DNA of 64,000 nt, taken from Youhaiella tibetensis. Its GTDB lineage: Bacteria; Pseudomonadota; Alphaproteobacteria; Rhizobiales; Devosiaceae. Under the pieces are notes generated by a model that saw only the letters and a program-made list of their open reading frames with translations, ran no database searches and was not told where the DNA came from. A program made the translations under genes and the position numbers. This document shows positions 53,835 to 63,379 of the stretch, piece after piece. Within the stretch, counting starts at the first letter, position 1. Each line of letters starts with the position of its first letter. Location of the stretch: the NCBI RefSeq assembly GCF_008000755.1, contig NZ_CP041690.1, forward strand, positions 3,225,260-3,289,259, written 5' to 3'.

Positions 53835-54716
53835 TCACTTTCCGTTCGCGTTGCCCAGCACCCGTCCCGCTACCGCATCGAGCCGCGACATGAGGCCCGA
53901 CGGCCGCGCCTCGGGCGCGGTCATGAAGGCATGATCGAGCGCGGTGCGCGCCGGATCGTCCTCGACCTGGCGCGGGAACCCGCGCGCGATGGCGCTGACC
54001 AGCGCCTGGGCCTTGTCGCGGTTGGCGTGAAGCGTGGCAACGACCGCCTGCACGTCCACCGCCTCGTGATGGGGGTGCCAGGCATCGTAGTCCGTGACCA
54101 TGGCGACCGTGGCATAGGGAAGCTCCGCCTCGCGGGCCAGCTTCGCCTCCGGCATGGCCGTCATGCCTATGATATCGGCCTTGAGGGTGCGGTACATCTC
54201 GCTCTCGGCCCGGGTGGAGAACTGCGGGCCCTCGATCACCACCAGCGTGCCGCCATCGGAAAGGGCGACGCCCGCCTCCCCGGCCGCCTTCGCCACGAGC
54301 GCGCGCAGGCGCGCCGAGACCGGTTCGGCAAAACCGACATGGCCGACGATGCCGCCACCGAAAAAGCTCGCCGGGCGCGCATGGGTGCGGTCGATATACT
54401 GGTCGGGCAGCACGAATGTGCCCGGCGCCAGGTGCTCGCGCAGCGACCCCACCGCCGAGATGCTGATGAGGTCGGTGACCCCGGCGCGCTTGAGCACGTC
54501 GATATTGGCGCGGAAATTGAGTTCGTTCGGCGCCAGGCGATGGCCGCGGCCGTGGCGCGGCAGGAACCGGAGCTTGAGCCCCTGGAATTCGGCGAAGAGG
54601 ATGGCATCCGAGGGTTGGCCCCACGGACTTTCGATGGGCAACCAGCGGGGGTTTTCGAGGCCGGGAATGTCGTACACGCCCGAACCGCCGATGATGCCGA
54701 GAACTGCTTCTGTCAT
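53835..54716 (-). CDS. mtnP: 5'-methylthioadenosine phosphorylase
   Basis: 293 aa, cytoplasmic. It cleaves methylthioadenosine to adenine and methylthioribose 1-phosphate. PNP/MTAP family 2 signature: LGIIGGSGVYDIPGL near 6-20, FLPRHGRGHRLAPNELNFRAN near 50-70 (read in parts), and VVIEGPQFSTRAESEMYR near 165-182, then IIGMTAMPEAKLAREAELPY near 187-206. Length matches. GGAGG lies 5 nt before the ATG. Upstream it is separated from petC by a terminator at 54832-54861. Together with apt it forms an adenine-salvage pair. Confidence 0.94.
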   Translation of the reverse strand: MTEAVLGIIGGSGVYDIPGLENPRWLPIESPWGQPSDAILFAEFQGLKLRFLPRHGRGHRLAPNELNFRANIDVLKRAGVTDLISISAVGSLREHLAPGTFVLPDQYIDRTHARPASFFGGGIVGHVGFAEPVSARLRALVAKAAGEAGVALSDGGTLVVIEGPQFSTRAESEMYRTLKADIIGMTAMPEAKLAREAELPYATVAMVTDYDAWHPHHEAVDVQAVVATLHANRDKAQALVSAIARGFPRQVEDDPARTALDHAFMTAPEARPSGLMSRLDAVAGRVLGNANGK

Positions 54717-54831
54717 AGATGCCTCCAGAGTGCATGGAGCCCCGGTACGGGGCAGCAGGGCGCGGCCGGCAGGGGTTGCCGCGCAACCCGGACCGGTGAT
54801 GAGAGAGGCGCCCCTGGGACCCCTAAGAAGC

Positions 54832-54861
54832 AAAAAAGCAAAGGGCCCCTGAGGGCCCTTT
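54832..54861 (-). terminator. Intrinsic terminator of the petABC operon
   Basis: AAAGGGCCC (54840-54848) and GGGCCCTTT (54853-54861) form a 9-bp stem with a CTGA loop. On the minus strand it is followed by TGC and six T (plus 54832-54837). It ends transcription of petABC before mtnP. Confidence 0.88.
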
Positions 54862-54938
54862 GTAAGGTCTTTGCATGACAGCCGGAAGGCTTGAACGACC
54901 AGGCGCGAGGGGCCTGGGGAAAACTTGTTTCCGTTCGC

Positions 54939-55784
54939 CTAGTGCTCGATGCCCTGCCAGATGCGGCGCTTGGTGAAATACATCAGCCCGGCGAACAGCA
55001 GCAGGAAGAGGATGACGCGGAAACCGGTCTCCTTGCGCGACACCATGTGCGGATCGGCCATCCAGAACAGGAACGCCGCCACGTCTTCCGAATACTGTTC
55101 GACCGTCTGCGGCACCGCTTCCTGTCCTTCGGCGGCGACATAGGCGACGCGACCATCGGTCAGCGGCGGAGCCATGCCGATCGAGTGACCCGGGAAGATG
55201 GCATTGTAATGCTTGCCCTCGGGCACCTCGGCGCCGGCCGGCGGCGGATCCTGGTAGCCGTTGAGAAGGGCGTGGATATAGTCCGCGCCGCCTTCCTGGT
55301 AGGCCGTGAAGTAGTTGAACACCCAGGTCGGGAACGGGTCGGTCACGCCGCGCGCCTTGGCGAGCACGGACATGTCCGGCGGCAGGGCGCCGCCATTGGC
55401 GTCACGGGCCTGCTGCTCGGTATCGAATGGGGCCGGCCAGCGGTCGGCGGGAACCGCCGCGCGCTTGCCGCCGGACGCATCCGGGTCGTTCACTTCGTAC
55501 TGTGCGGCCAGAGCCTTGACCTGGGCCTCCGAGAACTGCGGGCCGCCCTCTTCGGTGAGATTGCGGAAGGCCAGCAGGTTCGCCGAGTGGCAGCTCGAGC
55601 ACACCTCGCGGAACACCTGGAAACCACGCTGGAGCTGGTTGCGGTCGTAGGTGCCGAAGACACCCGAGAACGACCAGGGCATACGCTCGATATGCGGGGT
55701 CTCGTGCTCCTGCGCGATGGCCGGGGCCGTCACCAGGGCGGCGGCCATGGCCAGGGCAGCGAAAATGGTCTTGGTATTGATCAT
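54939..55784 (-). CDS. petC: Cytochrome c1 of the bc1 complex
   Basis: 281 aa. A signal peptide runs to about residue 24 (APAIAQEH). The single heme-binding CSSCH is at about 61-65, the Met ligand region follows near 200 (PLTDGRVAY), and a C-terminal transmembrane helix (about 250-270, FRVILFLLLFAGLMYFTKRR) anchors it in the membrane. It passes electrons from the Rieske protein to soluble or bound cytochrome c. It is a separate polypeptide, not fused to cytochrome b as in fbcH genes. Last gene of petABC. Confidence 0.95.
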   Translation of the reverse strand: MINTKTIFAALAMAAALVTAPAIAQEHETPHIERMPWSFSGVFGTYDRNQLQRGFQVFREVCSSCHSANLLAFRNLTEEGGPQFSEAQVKALAAQYEVNDPDASGGKRAAVPADRWPAPFDTEQQARDANGGALPPDMSVLAKARGVTDPFPTWVFNYFTAYQEGGADYIHALLNGYQDPPPAGAEVPEGKHYNAIFPGHSIGMAPPLTDGRVAYVAAEGQEAVPQTVEQYSEDVAAFLFWMADPHMVSRKETGFRVILFLLLFAGLMYFTKRRIWQGIEH

Positions 55785-55802
55785 TTGCTTATCGCCCCGC
55801 GG

Positions 55803-57056
55803 TCACGAATGAGCCTTGCCGAGCACGCTCTGCGAGATGCTCACCGGCAGCGGCCGGGGCGTCTCGATGCGGGCGAGCACCGGAAGGATGATCAGGAAGT
55901 AGATGAAGTAGTAGGCCGTGCTGGCCTTGGCCAGGTAGTTCATGATCGCGATCGAGGGATCCTGCGCACCCAGGTACATCAGGAGCAGGAAGTTGAGCAC
56001 GAACAGCGCATAGAACCAGCGGAACATCGGGCGGAAATTGCCCGAACGCACCGGCGAGCGATCCAGCCACGGCAGGACGAACAGGATGAGCATGGAAGCG
56101 CCCATCACGATCACGCCACCGAGCTTGGAGTCGATGAACAGCACGTTGAAGTCGATGGCGCGCAGCATCGTGTAGAACGGCAGCAGGTACCATTCGGGAA
56201 CGATGTGGCTCGGCGTCACCTGGCTGTTGGCCATGATGTAGTTGTCGGGGTGGTTGAGGATATCCGGCGCGAAGAACACGAACCAGGCGAACGGGATCAG
56301 GAACACCACGACGGCATAGAGGTCCTTCATCGTGAAGTACGGATGGAAGGGCAGCGTATCGCGCTTGTCCTTGACCTCGACGCCGACCGGGTTGTTGTTA
56401 CCCGGCACGTGCAGCGCCCAGATGTGCAGCACGACCACGGCCGCGATGATGAACGGCAGCAGGTAGTGCAGCGAGAAGAAGCGGTTGAGCGTCGGGTTAT
56501 CGACCGCGAAGCCGCCGCGCAGCAGTTCCATGATGGAATTGCCCACGATCGGGATCGCCGAGAAGATGTTGGTGATAACCGTGGCGCCCCAGAAGCTCAT
56601 CTGGCCCCAGGGAAGCACGTAGCCCATGAAGGCGGTGGCCATCATGAGGACGAAGATGATGACGCCCAGCATCCACAGCACTTCGCGCGGGGCCTTGTAG
56701 GAGCCGAAGTAGAGGCCGCGGAAGATGTGGACGTAGACGGCGAAGAAGAACATCGAGGCGCCCACCGCGTGCGCGCCCTGGATGATGCGGCCGCCGTTGA
56801 CGTCGCGGCGGATGTGCTCGACCGAATTGAAGGCCAGCGCCACGTTGGGCGTGTAGTGCATCGCCAGGATCACGCCGGTGACGATCTGCGCCACGAGCAT
56901 GAACACGAGGATGGCGCCGAAGGTCCACCAGTAGTTGAGGTTCTTCGGGGTCGGGAAATCCATCAGGTGTTCCTTGGAAAACCTGATGATCGGCAGGCGC
57001 TCGTCGAGCCAGCGCTCAAACCCGTTCGTAGGGTTGTAAGTCGAATGTTCGGACAT
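55803..57056 (-). CDS. petB: Cytochrome b of the bc1 complex
   Basis: 417 aa, eight membrane helices, inner membrane. It binds the two b hemes and holds the Qo and Qi quinone sites. The heme His pairs lie in [10 protein letters not shown] and [11 protein letters not shown] (about 88-122) and near 185-205 ([20 protein letters not shown]). The Qo-site PEWY is near 280. The ATG at 57056 follows GGGGG. Co-transcribed with petA and petC. Confidence 0.96.
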   Translation of the reverse strand: MSEHSTYNPTNGFERWLDERLPIIRFSKEHLMDFPTPKNLNYWWTFGAILVFMLVAQIVTGVILAMHYTPNVALAFNSVEHIRRDVNGGRIIQGAHAVGASMFFFAVYVHIFRGLYFGSYKAPREVLWMLGVIIFVLMMATAFMGYVLPWGQMSFWGATVITNIFSAIPIVGNSIMELLRGGFAVDNPTLNRFFSLHYLLPFIIAAVVVLHIWALHVPGNNNPVGVEVKDKRDTLPFHPYFTMKDLYAVVVFLIPFAWFVFFAPDILNHPDNYIMANSQVTPSHIVPEWYLLPFYTMLRAIDFNVLFIDSKLGGVIVMGASMLILFVLPWLDRSPVRSGNFRPMFRWFYALFVLNFLLLMYLGAQDPSIAIMNYLAKASTAYYFIYFLIILPVLARIETPRPLPVSISQSVLGKAHS

Positions 57057-57070
57057 CGGACGGCCCCCTA

Positions 57071-57601
57071 TCAACCGATTTGAATCTTGGTGTCGCTGAG
57101 AAACTGGTAGGGCGGAACCACCAGGTTCTTGGGCGCAGGGCCCTTACGGATGCGGCCGGCGGTATCGTAGACCGAACCGTGGCACGGGCAGAACCAGCCG
57201 TCATACTCGCCGCTCTCGCCCACCGGGATGCAGCCCAGGTGCGTACAATTGGCGATCATGACCAGCCACTGCTCGTGGCCCGGCTTGGTGCGCTGCTCGT
57301 CGGTTTCCGGATCCTTGAGCTCGGAGAGCGGGACGGCCTGGGCCTCCTGGATCTCCTTGGGCGTGCGATGGCGGATGAAGACCGGCAGGCCGCGCCACTT
57401 GACGGTGACCGACTGGCCTTCGGCAATCGGCGTCAGGTCGTATTCGGCCGAAGCCAGTGCCAGCACCGACGCATCGGGATTCATCTGGTTGATGAGCGGC
57501 CAGGCGACGCCGGCCACGGCGACCGCGCCTACGGCACCGGTCGCGACGTACAGGAAATCCCGTCGCGTCGGCTCGGTTTGAGTTTGTGTATTGCTTGCCA
57601 C
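57071..57601 (-). CDS. petA: Ubiquinol-cytochrome c reductase iron-sulfur (Rieske) subunit
   Basis: 176 aa. A twin-arginine motif [20 protein letters not shown] near 12-31 directs export by Tat and forms the N-terminal membrane anchor. The Rieske cluster ligands are CTHLGC near 124-129 and CPCHGS near 145-150. It takes an electron from ubiquinol at the Qo site. The GTG at 57601 has GGGGAC 6 nt before it and gives the usual N-terminus; another GTG five codons earlier is possible. First gene of petABC, divergent from trmL. Confidence 0.95.
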   Translation of the reverse strand: MASNTQTQTEPTRRDFLYVATGAVGAVAVAGVAWPLINQMNPDASVLALASAEYDLTPIAEGQSVTVKWRGLPVFIRHRTPKEIQEAQAVPLSELKDPETDEQRTKPGHEQWLVMIANCTHLGCIPVGESGEYDGWFCPCHGSVYDTAGRIRKGPAPKNLVVPPYQFLSDTKIQIG

Positions 57602-57964
57602 GGTTTGTCCCCGCACTAACTGAGCTTGCTGCTTCCCGCGCGGACCCGGAAGTCGGGAGCAGGAATGACGATTTGCCGCACGGAACCGGCGGCAGAAATC
57701 CGGGCTCTTTTTGCACTGTCACAAGCGCTTGTCCAGCCCGCGCGGCGCCCATCCAGCAACGATGCGACACTATACCCAGTTTCCCGCGGGTTTTACGCGG
57801 TTTGCCGGGGCTTAGACACCGGCTTGCCGGGTGCGACAACGCATTCCGGAAATGCCCTGCCTTATTTGGCGTAGATTATATGTGACATAGACAACACATA
57901 GGGTTTGCACGCCCGGTCCTGCGCGCTTAAACCGCACCCGGACACGATCACAATCAAGCCAGCC
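57602..57964 (+). other. Divergent promoter region between petA and trmL
   Basis: 363 bp without a supported gene. It must hold the petABC and trmL promoters. The only symmetric element seen is TATGTG-N10-CACATA (57879-57900). No FNR or RegA-like box was identified. Confidence 0.6.
57879..57900. promoter_or_regulatory. Inverted repeat TATGTG-N10-CACATA
   Basis: Perfect 6-bp inverted repeat with a 10-nt spacer, 65 bp upstream of the trmL start and about 280 bp from petA. It could be an operator for a helix-turn-helix dimer. Confidence 0.35.
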
Positions 57965-58435
57965 ATGACGGTCGACCTAGCGCTCTATCAACCCGACATC
58001 GCCCAGAACACGGGCACCCTGCTCCGCCTGGGCGCCTGCCTGGGCGTGGTCGTGCACGTGATCCATCCGACCGGCTTCCCGTTCTCGCGCCAGTCCCTGC
58101 GGCGCGCCGGGCTCGACTATCTCGATCACGTCGAGTTCATCGAGCACGTTAGTTTTACCGCTTTCGACGCCTGGCGGCGCGAGGCGGGGCGGCGCCTGGT
58201 GCTGCTCACCACCAAGGCTAGCGATTCCACCTATCGAGCCGCCTACGCCGAAAACGACATCCTGATGACCGGCCGCGAAAGCGCCGGAGTGCCCGACGCG
58301 GTGGCCCAGGCCGCCGACCTGCGGGTGCGCATCCCCATGCGACAAGATATGCGCTCGCTCAACGTCGCAATTGCTGCAACGCTCGTGCTAGGGGAGGCAC
58401 TGAGACAGACCGGACAATTCGAGACGCTCGCATGA
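57965..58435 (+). CDS. trmL: tRNA (cytidine(34)-2'-O)-methyltransferase
   Basis: 156 aa, SPOUT fold. It methylates the wobble nucleotide of tRNA-Leu isoacceptors. The N-terminus [21 protein letters not shown] is near 5-25 (read in parts), with the knot motifs [17 protein letters not shown] near 79-95 and [11 protein letters not shown] plus [19 protein letters not shown] near 101-145. Length fits TrmL. The ATG at 57965 gives the typical start. Stop overlaps hemF start (ATGA). Confidence 0.94.
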   Translation: MTVDLALYQPDIAQNTGTLLRLGACLGVVVHVIHPTGFPFSRQSLRRAGLDYLDHVEFIEHVSFTAFDAWRREAGRRLVLLTTKASDSTYRAAYAENDILMTGRESAGVPDAVAQAADLRVRIPMRQDMRSLNVAIAATLVLGEALRQTGQFETLA

Positions 58436-59301
58436 CACTTCCCCTCGATATCGACACCAAGAAAGCCAAGGCCAGCGCGTGGTTCCGCGAACTGCGCAAC
58501 GCCATCGTGGCCGAACTCGAATCCCTTGAGGATTCCGTGCAGGGCCCGCACGCCGACCGTGCGCCCGGCCGCTTCGTCATCGAGCCCTGGGACCGGCCTG
58601 CCGGTGGCGGCGGCGAAATGTCGATGCTGCACGGCCGCGTCTTCGAAAAGGCGGGGGTCCATATCTCCACGGTCTCCGGCCAGTTCTCGGAAGACTTCGC
58701 CAAGCAGATGCCGGGCACCGATCGCGGCGCCGAATTCTGGGCCTCGGGCATCTCGCTCATCATCCACCCCTGGAACCCCAATGTTCCGGCGGTACACATG
58801 AATACCCGCATGATCGTGACCGGTGAGCTCTGGTTCGGCGGCGGCGCCGACCTTACCCCGGTCCTCGACCGCCGGCGCACCCAGGAAGACCCCGACACCG
58901 TCGACTTCCACGCCGCCATGAAGGGGGCCTGCCTCGAGAACGGGGTGGATTACGACGCTTATAAGAAATGGTGCGACGAGTACTTCTATCTCGCCCATCG
59001 CAAGGAGCCGCGCGGCATCGGCGGCATCTTCTACGACCACCACAATTCGGGCGACTGGGACCGCGACTTCGCCTTCACCCAATCGGTGGGCCGCGCCTTC
59101 AAGCAGGTGTACGTCGAACTTGTCCGCCGCAACTTCGAGACGCCCTGGACCGACGAGGACCGCAACGAGCAGCTCGTGCGCCGCGGGCGCTATGTCGAAT
59201 TCAACCTGCTCTACGACCGCGGCACGACCTTCGGCCTCAAAACGGGGGGAAACGTCAATTCCATCCTCTCCTCGATGCCGCCTGAGGTACGCTGGCCGTA
59301 G
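58432..59301 (+). CDS. hemF: Oxygen-dependent coproporphyrinogen III oxidase
   Basis: 289 aa, cytoplasmic. It decarboxylates coproporphyrinogen III to protoporphyrinogen IX using O2, a late step of heme synthesis. Family motifs: [20 protein letters not shown] near 55-74, HMNTRMIV near 122, [12 protein letters not shown] near 134 with substrate contacts, and [19 protein letters not shown] near 202-220. Length is typical. Four-base overlap with trmL. Heme supply fits its location beside bc1 genes, though they are on the other strand. Confidence 0.96.
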   Translation: MTLPLDIDTKKAKASAWFRELRNAIVAELESLEDSVQGPHADRAPGRFVIEPWDRPAGGGGEMSMLHGRVFEKAGVHISTVSGQFSEDFAKQMPGTDRGAEFWASGISLIIHPWNPNVPAVHMNTRMIVTGELWFGGGADLTPVLDRRRTQEDPDTVDFHAAMKGACLENGVDYDAYKKWCDEYFYLAHRKEPRGIGGIFYDHHNSGDWDRDFAFTQSVGRAFKQVYVELVRRNFETPWTDEDRNEQLVRRGRYVEFNLLYDRGTTFGLKTGGNVNSILSSMPPEVRWP

Positions 59302-59315
59302 CCCAAGGAGCATAG

Positions 59316-60473
59316 ATGCCGGTAACGGACATCCAGATCGCCGGGTACCGTTCGATCCGGAAGATCCGGTTCCCGGTGCGCCAATTGTCGGTTCTTGTCG
59401 GCGGTAACGGCGTCGGCAAGACCAATCTCTACCGCGCCCTCGAACTGCTCCACGCGGCTGCCCTGGGCACCTTCGCCGAGGAAATCGCGCGCGAGGGCGG
59501 ATTGGCATCGGTGATGTGGGCCGGCGAGCGCCGGGTTACCGACAAGCCGGTGCTGACCCTCTCGGCGACCTTCGAGGACATAACGGGCGGCGGCTACGCC
59601 CCCAACCTGAGCATCACCACCGGCTTCGCCCCGAGCTACGGGCTCGAAACCGGCTTTCCCCAACCCACCGCGGCGGCTTTTCCCGAAGAAGCGCAGATCA
59701 AGAGCGAAATGCTCTCGATGAAGGCGGGCAACCGCACCGTCTCCCTCCTCGAGCGTCGCGACTCGGTAGCCTGGGCCCGGGACACCGACGGGCGCCGCGT
59801 GCAGGCCGCCGAGGGGCTCCTCGCCAGCGAGACGGCGCTATCGGCCCTGCGCGGCGGCTTTCCCGAAGTGGATGCGGTGCGCGAAGCGCTCTCGTCCTGG
59901 CGCTTCTACCACGCCTTCCGCACCGATGCGGCCTCTCCGCTGCGCCGGCCGGGCCTGGCGACCACCGCTCCCACGCTCAATGCCGATGGCTCCAACCTGG
60001 CGGCGGTCTTCGCCACCATCCGCCATATCCGCGAGGACACCACCGACCTCGATGAGGCCATCGACCAGGCCTTTCCCGGCGCCGCGCTCGAGGTGCCGGT
60101 GCCCGACAAGACCTCGAGCTTCTCGCTGGTATTCCCCGAATTCCGGCACCGCCCCTTCGGCGCGGCCGAGCTCTCGGATGGCACTTTGCACTTCCTGGCG
60201 CTCATGGGGGCGCTCCTCTCCTATCGCCTGCCGCCCTTCATCGCCCTCAACGAACCCGAGAACAGCCTGCACCCGAGCCTGCTGCCGGCCCTCGCCCGGG
60301 TCATCGCCAAGGCCGCGACGCGCACCCAGGTCTGGGTCGTGACCCATTCGCGCGAACTGGCGGATTCGCTGGCGTCCGAGACCGGCGTGCTGCCCCGCCA
60401 GGTCATCCGCAAGGACGGCGGCACCTGGCTTGCAGGACTCAACGATCTGGGATTCTTCCCGGACGAGGACTGA
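59316..60473 (+). CDS. AAA-family ATPase (RecF/SMC-like)
   Basis: 385 aa, no membrane segment. N-terminal ADPase core: TDIQIAGYRSIRKIRF near 3-18, Walker A LVGGNGVGKTNLYRALELL near 26-44. The C-terminal half has a signature-like LSDGTLHFLALMG near 285, and Walker B FIALNEPENSLHPSLLPALA near 308-327, then WVVTHSRELADSL near 341-353. This is the AAA_21/DUF2813 layout related to RecF and OLD ATPases, without a TOPRIM nuclease. No nuclease or toxin partner lies beside it. It follows hemF by 14 bp with AAGGAG upstream. Function unknown. Confidence 0.88.
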   Translation: MPVTDIQIAGYRSIRKIRFPVRQLSVLVGGNGVGKTNLYRALELLHAAALGTFAEEIAREGGLASVMWAGERRVTDKPVLTLSATFEDITGGGYAPNLSITTGFAPSYGLETGFPQPTAAAFPEEAQIKSEMLSMKAGNRTVSLLERRDSVAWARDTDGRRVQAAEGLLASETALSALRGGFPEVDAVREALSSWRFYHAFRTDAASPLRRPGLATTAPTLNADGSNLAAVFATIRHIREDTTDLDEAIDQAFPGAALEVPVPDKTSSFSLVFPEFRHRPFGAAELSDGTLHFLALMGALLSYRLPPFIALNEPENSLHPSLLPALARVIAKAATRTQVWVVTHSRELADSLASETGVLPRQVIRKDGGTWLAGLNDLGFFPDED

Positions 60474-60535
60474 GCCAGACCGGAACTCATCGCCGCCTCT
60501 GCCGTTTCCCCAAGGCAAAGACCTAGGAGGAAGCC

Positions 60536-60718
60536 ATGAAGCGCTTTGATTGTGGGACTTTGGTTCCCGGTTGCACCTACCACACCGAGGCCGACAGTGA
60601 GGCCGAGATCGTGCGTCGCGAGATCGAGCACCTGCGCTCGGCCCATGGCGAAACCGAAATCCGTCCCGAGATGGTCGAACACATCAAGGACCGTATCGTG
60701 GAAGTGGTGCCCCACTAG
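60536..60718 (+). CDS. DUF1059 small protein
   Basis: 60 aa. KRFDCGTLVPGCTYHTEADS near 2-21 has the two Cys and the His of DUF1059, whose fold is small and possibly metal-binding. The rest is a helical tail ending EVVPH. AGGAGGAAG lies upstream of the ATG, so it is well translated. Ends 4 bp into the convergent cca gene. Function unknown. Confidence 0.86.
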   Translation: MKRFDCGTLVPGCTYHTEADSEAEIVRREIEHLRSAHGETEIRPEMVEHIKDRIVEVVPH

Positions 60719-61911
60719 CCCCGGACGGAAGCCAGCAGCGCGTCGCGATCGAGGGTGAACCCGCTCTCGATCCAGAGGCGCTCGAGCCGGGTGAGTTCAA
60801 TTCCCAGCGCCTTGCCGGGGAGCATGCCCTTACGCAGGAGATCCGCTCCCGAGAGCGGAAACTTCGGCACGACCAGCGCATTGAGCCGCTGCCGGTTCTC
60901 GGCCACTTCCTCGCCGTCGCGATGCCCAAGCGCCGCCGCGACCGCCACCGCATCCTCGACATGACGCGGATAGCGATAGGCCGCTTCCTGGAGTGCACCC
61001 AGGTTGATCAGCCCCGCCGCCTTGAGCGTTGCCTCGGCCTGCGCAACGAGATCGTTGGAGAGACGCCAGCGATCCTGGATCGCCTGCGGATCGCTCCCCT
61101 GCATGATGATCGCCAACCGCCCGGTCCGCGCCGGAAAGGGCGACAGCGCCTCATAAGCCGCCAGTTGGCCCGGCTTGGCCTGGGGCAGTTCGAGCACGCC
61201 GACCCGCGTCATCTCCTCGAGCGTGCGCGCGACCTTTGCCAGCGCCAGCATGCGCGTGATCTCGGTGCCCACCCGCTCGGCCGAAAGCCGGGACAGCGTC
61301 CCGGCGGCGCGGCGGCAGGCCTCGAGCCCTTCCGGGTCGAAATGCTGCCGGCCGTGGCTGGCCGAGAAGCGGAAGAAACGGTAGACGCGCAGCCGGTCCT
61401 CGGCGATGCGCCTCTCCGGATCGCCGATGAAGCGGATGCGGGCCTCGAGGCAATCGCCCAGCCCGTCCAGCGGGTCGAACAGCGTGCCGTTCGCCGCGCA
61501 GTAAAGCGCGTTGAGGGTAAAGTCACGCCGCTCGGCGTCGTGGCGCCAGTCGGTTCCGAAACGCACCACGGCATGGCGCCCGTCCGTCTCGACGTCCTCG
61601 CGTAACGTGGTGACCTCGGCAAGGTGATGCCCCGCCTTGAGGGTGACCGTGCCATGCTCGATTCCGGTGGGATAGGACGCGATGCCCGCAGCCTTGGCCC
61701 GGCGGATGACCTCGTCGGGCGTCAGCTCCGTGGCCAGGTCGATGTCGGTGCTGGTGCGGCCATGCCCCATGAGCGTGTCGCGCACCACCCCGCCCACGGC
61801 GCGGGTGCGCCCGTGGTGCCCATCGAGCGCCACCAGGATGCGTTGCAGTTCCGGCTCGGCCAGCCATGGCGCGTTTCGCAGCCTGGCGCGCGCCTCTTCC
61901 TGGCTCACCAT
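60715..61911 (-). CDS. cca: CCA tRNA nucleotidyltransferase/poly(A) polymerase family
   Basis: 398 aa. Adds or repairs the 3' CCA end of tRNA. The class II nucleotidyltransferase signature GGVVRDTLMGHGRTSTDIDLA is near 40-60 (in parts), with the two catalytic Asp in DIDL. RRDFTLNALY near 125-134, then RFIGDPERRIAEDRLRVYRFFRFSA near 162-186 (in parts) are the neck and body signatures. No HD domain is evident. It overlaps the Nudix gene by 7 bp and its 3' end overlaps the DUF1059 gene by 4 bp on the opposite strand. Confidence 0.93.
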   Translation of the reverse strand: MVSQEEARARLRNAPWLAEPELQRILVALDGHHGRTRAVGGVVRDTLMGHGRTSTDIDLATELTPDEVIRRAKAAGIASYPTGIEHGTVTLKAGHHLAEVTTLREDVETDGRHAVVRFGTDWRHDAERRDFTLNALYCAANGTLFDPLDGLGDCLEARIRFIGDPERRIAEDRLRVYRFFRFSASHGRQHFDPEGLEACRRAAGTLSRLSAERVGTEITRMLALAKVARTLEEMTRVGVLELPQAKPGQLAAYEALSPFPARTGRLAIIMQGSDPQAIQDRWRLSNDLVAQAEATLKAAGLINLGALQEAAYRYPRHVEDAVAVAAALGHRDGEEVAENRQRLNALVVPKFPLSGADLLRKGMLPGKALGIELTRLERLWIESGFTLDRDALLASVRG

Positions 61912-62534
61912 TGCGTTTCCCCAGCTAGCGCCAGGTTGCGGAACCGGCGGGTAAGGTTGGCGGTGATGCCCCAGATGCGATGGCCATCGTGCTCGATCTG
62001 GACCGTCGCATGCTCCTGCCCGTTGCGGCGCACCCGAAACGTGCCATAGGCGGCCTCGGTCGCCAGCTTGGCCAGCGGCACCTCGAACAGCGAATCCACT
62101 TCACTCGGATTGGGGACGAAGAGGCCGGACGGCACGACTTCAGCCACAACCGGTGTGATGAGGTAGTTGGTGCCGGTATAGTAATGGGGCATGAACCCCA
62201 GGATGCGGGCATCCCGCGCCTGCATCCCCACTTCCTCGAAGGCCTCGCGCAGGGCGGCCTCGGCCGGCCCCGCATCGGTAGGGTCGATCTTGCCGCCCGG
62301 AAAGGCCACCTGCCCCGAATGGGCGCGCAGGTCCGGCGAGCGCTCGGTATAGAGCACCGTAAGCCCTTCGGGCCTGTGAATGAGGGAGATGAGCACGGCC
62401 GCCGCCACGGGCGGGCGATCGGGCGGAAACTCGGGCTGCCAGTCGGGGAGGAAGGCGGCGCCTTCCTCGAGGACTTCGGGTTCCTTGAGTAGCCGCTGGC
62501 CGATCCGGGCTATTCTCTCGTCGTCGGCCAGCAC
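61905..62534 (-). CDS. CoA pyrophosphatase (Nudix)
   Basis: 209 aa. The Nudix box is GGKIDPTDAGPAEAALREAF plus EEVG near 85-108 (in parts), and the CoA-specific VLYTERSPDLRAHSGQVAFP block precedes it (about 64-84). It hydrolyses CoA or CoA esters to 3',5'-ADP and phosphopantetheine. GTG start at 62534 with AGGAG 6 nt upstream. Translation is coupled to cca by the 7-bp overlap. A typical pair in this order, with the GNAT gene just upstream. Confidence 0.92.
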   Translation of the reverse strand: MLADDERIARIGQRLLKEPEVLEEGAAFLPDWQPEFPPDRPPVAAAVLISLIHRPEGLTVLYTERSPDLRAHSGQVAFPGGKIDPTDAGPAEAALREAFEEVGMQARDARILGFMPHYYTGTNYLITPVVAEVVPSGLFVPNPSEVDSLFEVPLAKLATEAAYGTFRVRRNGQEHATVQIEHDGHRIWGITANLTRRFRNLALAGETQW

Positions 62535-62543
62535 CCTGTACTC

Positions 62544-63101
62544 CTAAGCCTGCCTGCGCGCTCCGAACGCTGCGATCGGGCCCTTGAGTCGGACCGAGAG
62601 CGTCGGGTCCGCAGAGTGCAGGAGGACGCGCTTGGGATCAACCGGGCCGGGCCATTGCACATTGCCCTCCGGCATCTGCACATAGCCGAGCGGACCGTAG
62701 TAATCATAGTCGCCGACCAGGATCACGAAGCTGCCCTTGCCGCGCTCGAGCGCGATGCGGCTGACCTCGCGCGCCAGGAGCTTACCGGCGCCGCGCTTGC
62801 GGAACGCCGGATGCGTGGCCAGCGGCCCGAGCATGTAGCCATCGATCCCGCCAATGCTGATCGGGGTCATCCAGACCGAGCCGCAGGGGGTGCCATCGAC
62901 TTCGGCGATGAGGCTCAGGGTCGGATCGATCGGGAACCGCTCGCGGACGCGGAACGCCGTGCGCGCAAACCGGCCGGGACCGAAGGCGGTAGCCTGCAGT
63001 TCCTCGACGAAGGCATCATCGGCGGAAGTGGCGAAACGAACGGTGGGCGCGCCCATCTGGAGCGGCGCAGCCTGAGCGGCGGAGAGGGAAGGAGCGATCA
63101 T
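62544..63101 (-). CDS. GNAT-family N-acetyltransferase
   Basis: 185 aa. The GNAT acetyl-CoA motif A is recognisable in LATHPAFRKRGAGKLLAREV near 93-112, with a preceding strand ending in GYMLGP and a following VILVGDYDYYGPLGYVQMP near 124-142. The fold is the usual single GNAT domain. Substrate unknown. The ATG at 63101 lacks a clear Shine-Dalgarno; an upstream TTG at 63146 or the inner ATG at about codon 16 are alternatives. It is the first of three genes (GNAT, Nudix, cca). Confidence 0.85.
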   Translation of the reverse strand: MIAPSLSAAQAAPLQMGAPTVRFATSADDAFVEELQATAFGPGRFARTAFRVRERFPIDPTLSLIAEVDGTPCGSVWMTPISIGGIDGYMLGPLATHPAFRKRGAGKLLAREVSRIALERGKGSFVILVGDYDYYGPLGYVQMPEGNVQWPGPVDPKRVLLHSADPTLSVRLKGPIAAFGARRQA

Positions 63102-63379
63102 GGTGACGTGTCCAAAAGTGCGAGAAGGACTGTTGCGGCTGCTCAAATGCAGCCACTTGCTGACCGATTACGGTCGTCGGGTCACCTGAAAGACATTCTC
63201 CATCCTAGACGCCTCCTGACGCCTGAAAATCGCATTAGCACCATGGTGGGCCTCGCGCAAACGAAAGTCGGGACCAAGCCCAAGTTTTTCAAGACAGTGT
63301 GTCCTGAATTTTGCGCCTAGTAGGAAAGTGCCCAAATAGGGTCTTAGGATGACGCAAACCGAACGGAAAGGGATCGATC

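Noticed and set aside
54717-54838. SAM or SAH riboswitch before mtnP
   Set aside because: Two GC hairpins are visible, but none matches the conserved core of a known SAM- or SAH-sensing RNA.
54891-57083. A 730-codon open frame antisense to petABC
   Set aside because: His/Arg/Glu-rich translation opposite three conserved genes; no domain recognised.
57602-57964. FNR-type or RegA-type site upstream of petABC
   Set aside because: No TTGAT-N4-ATCAA match and no convincing GCG-rich RegA site; only the TATGTG inverted repeat was found.
59316-60473. Possible anti-phage defence locus
   Set aside because: The ATPase has no nuclease, toxin or sensor partner; its neighbours are hemF and DUF1059.
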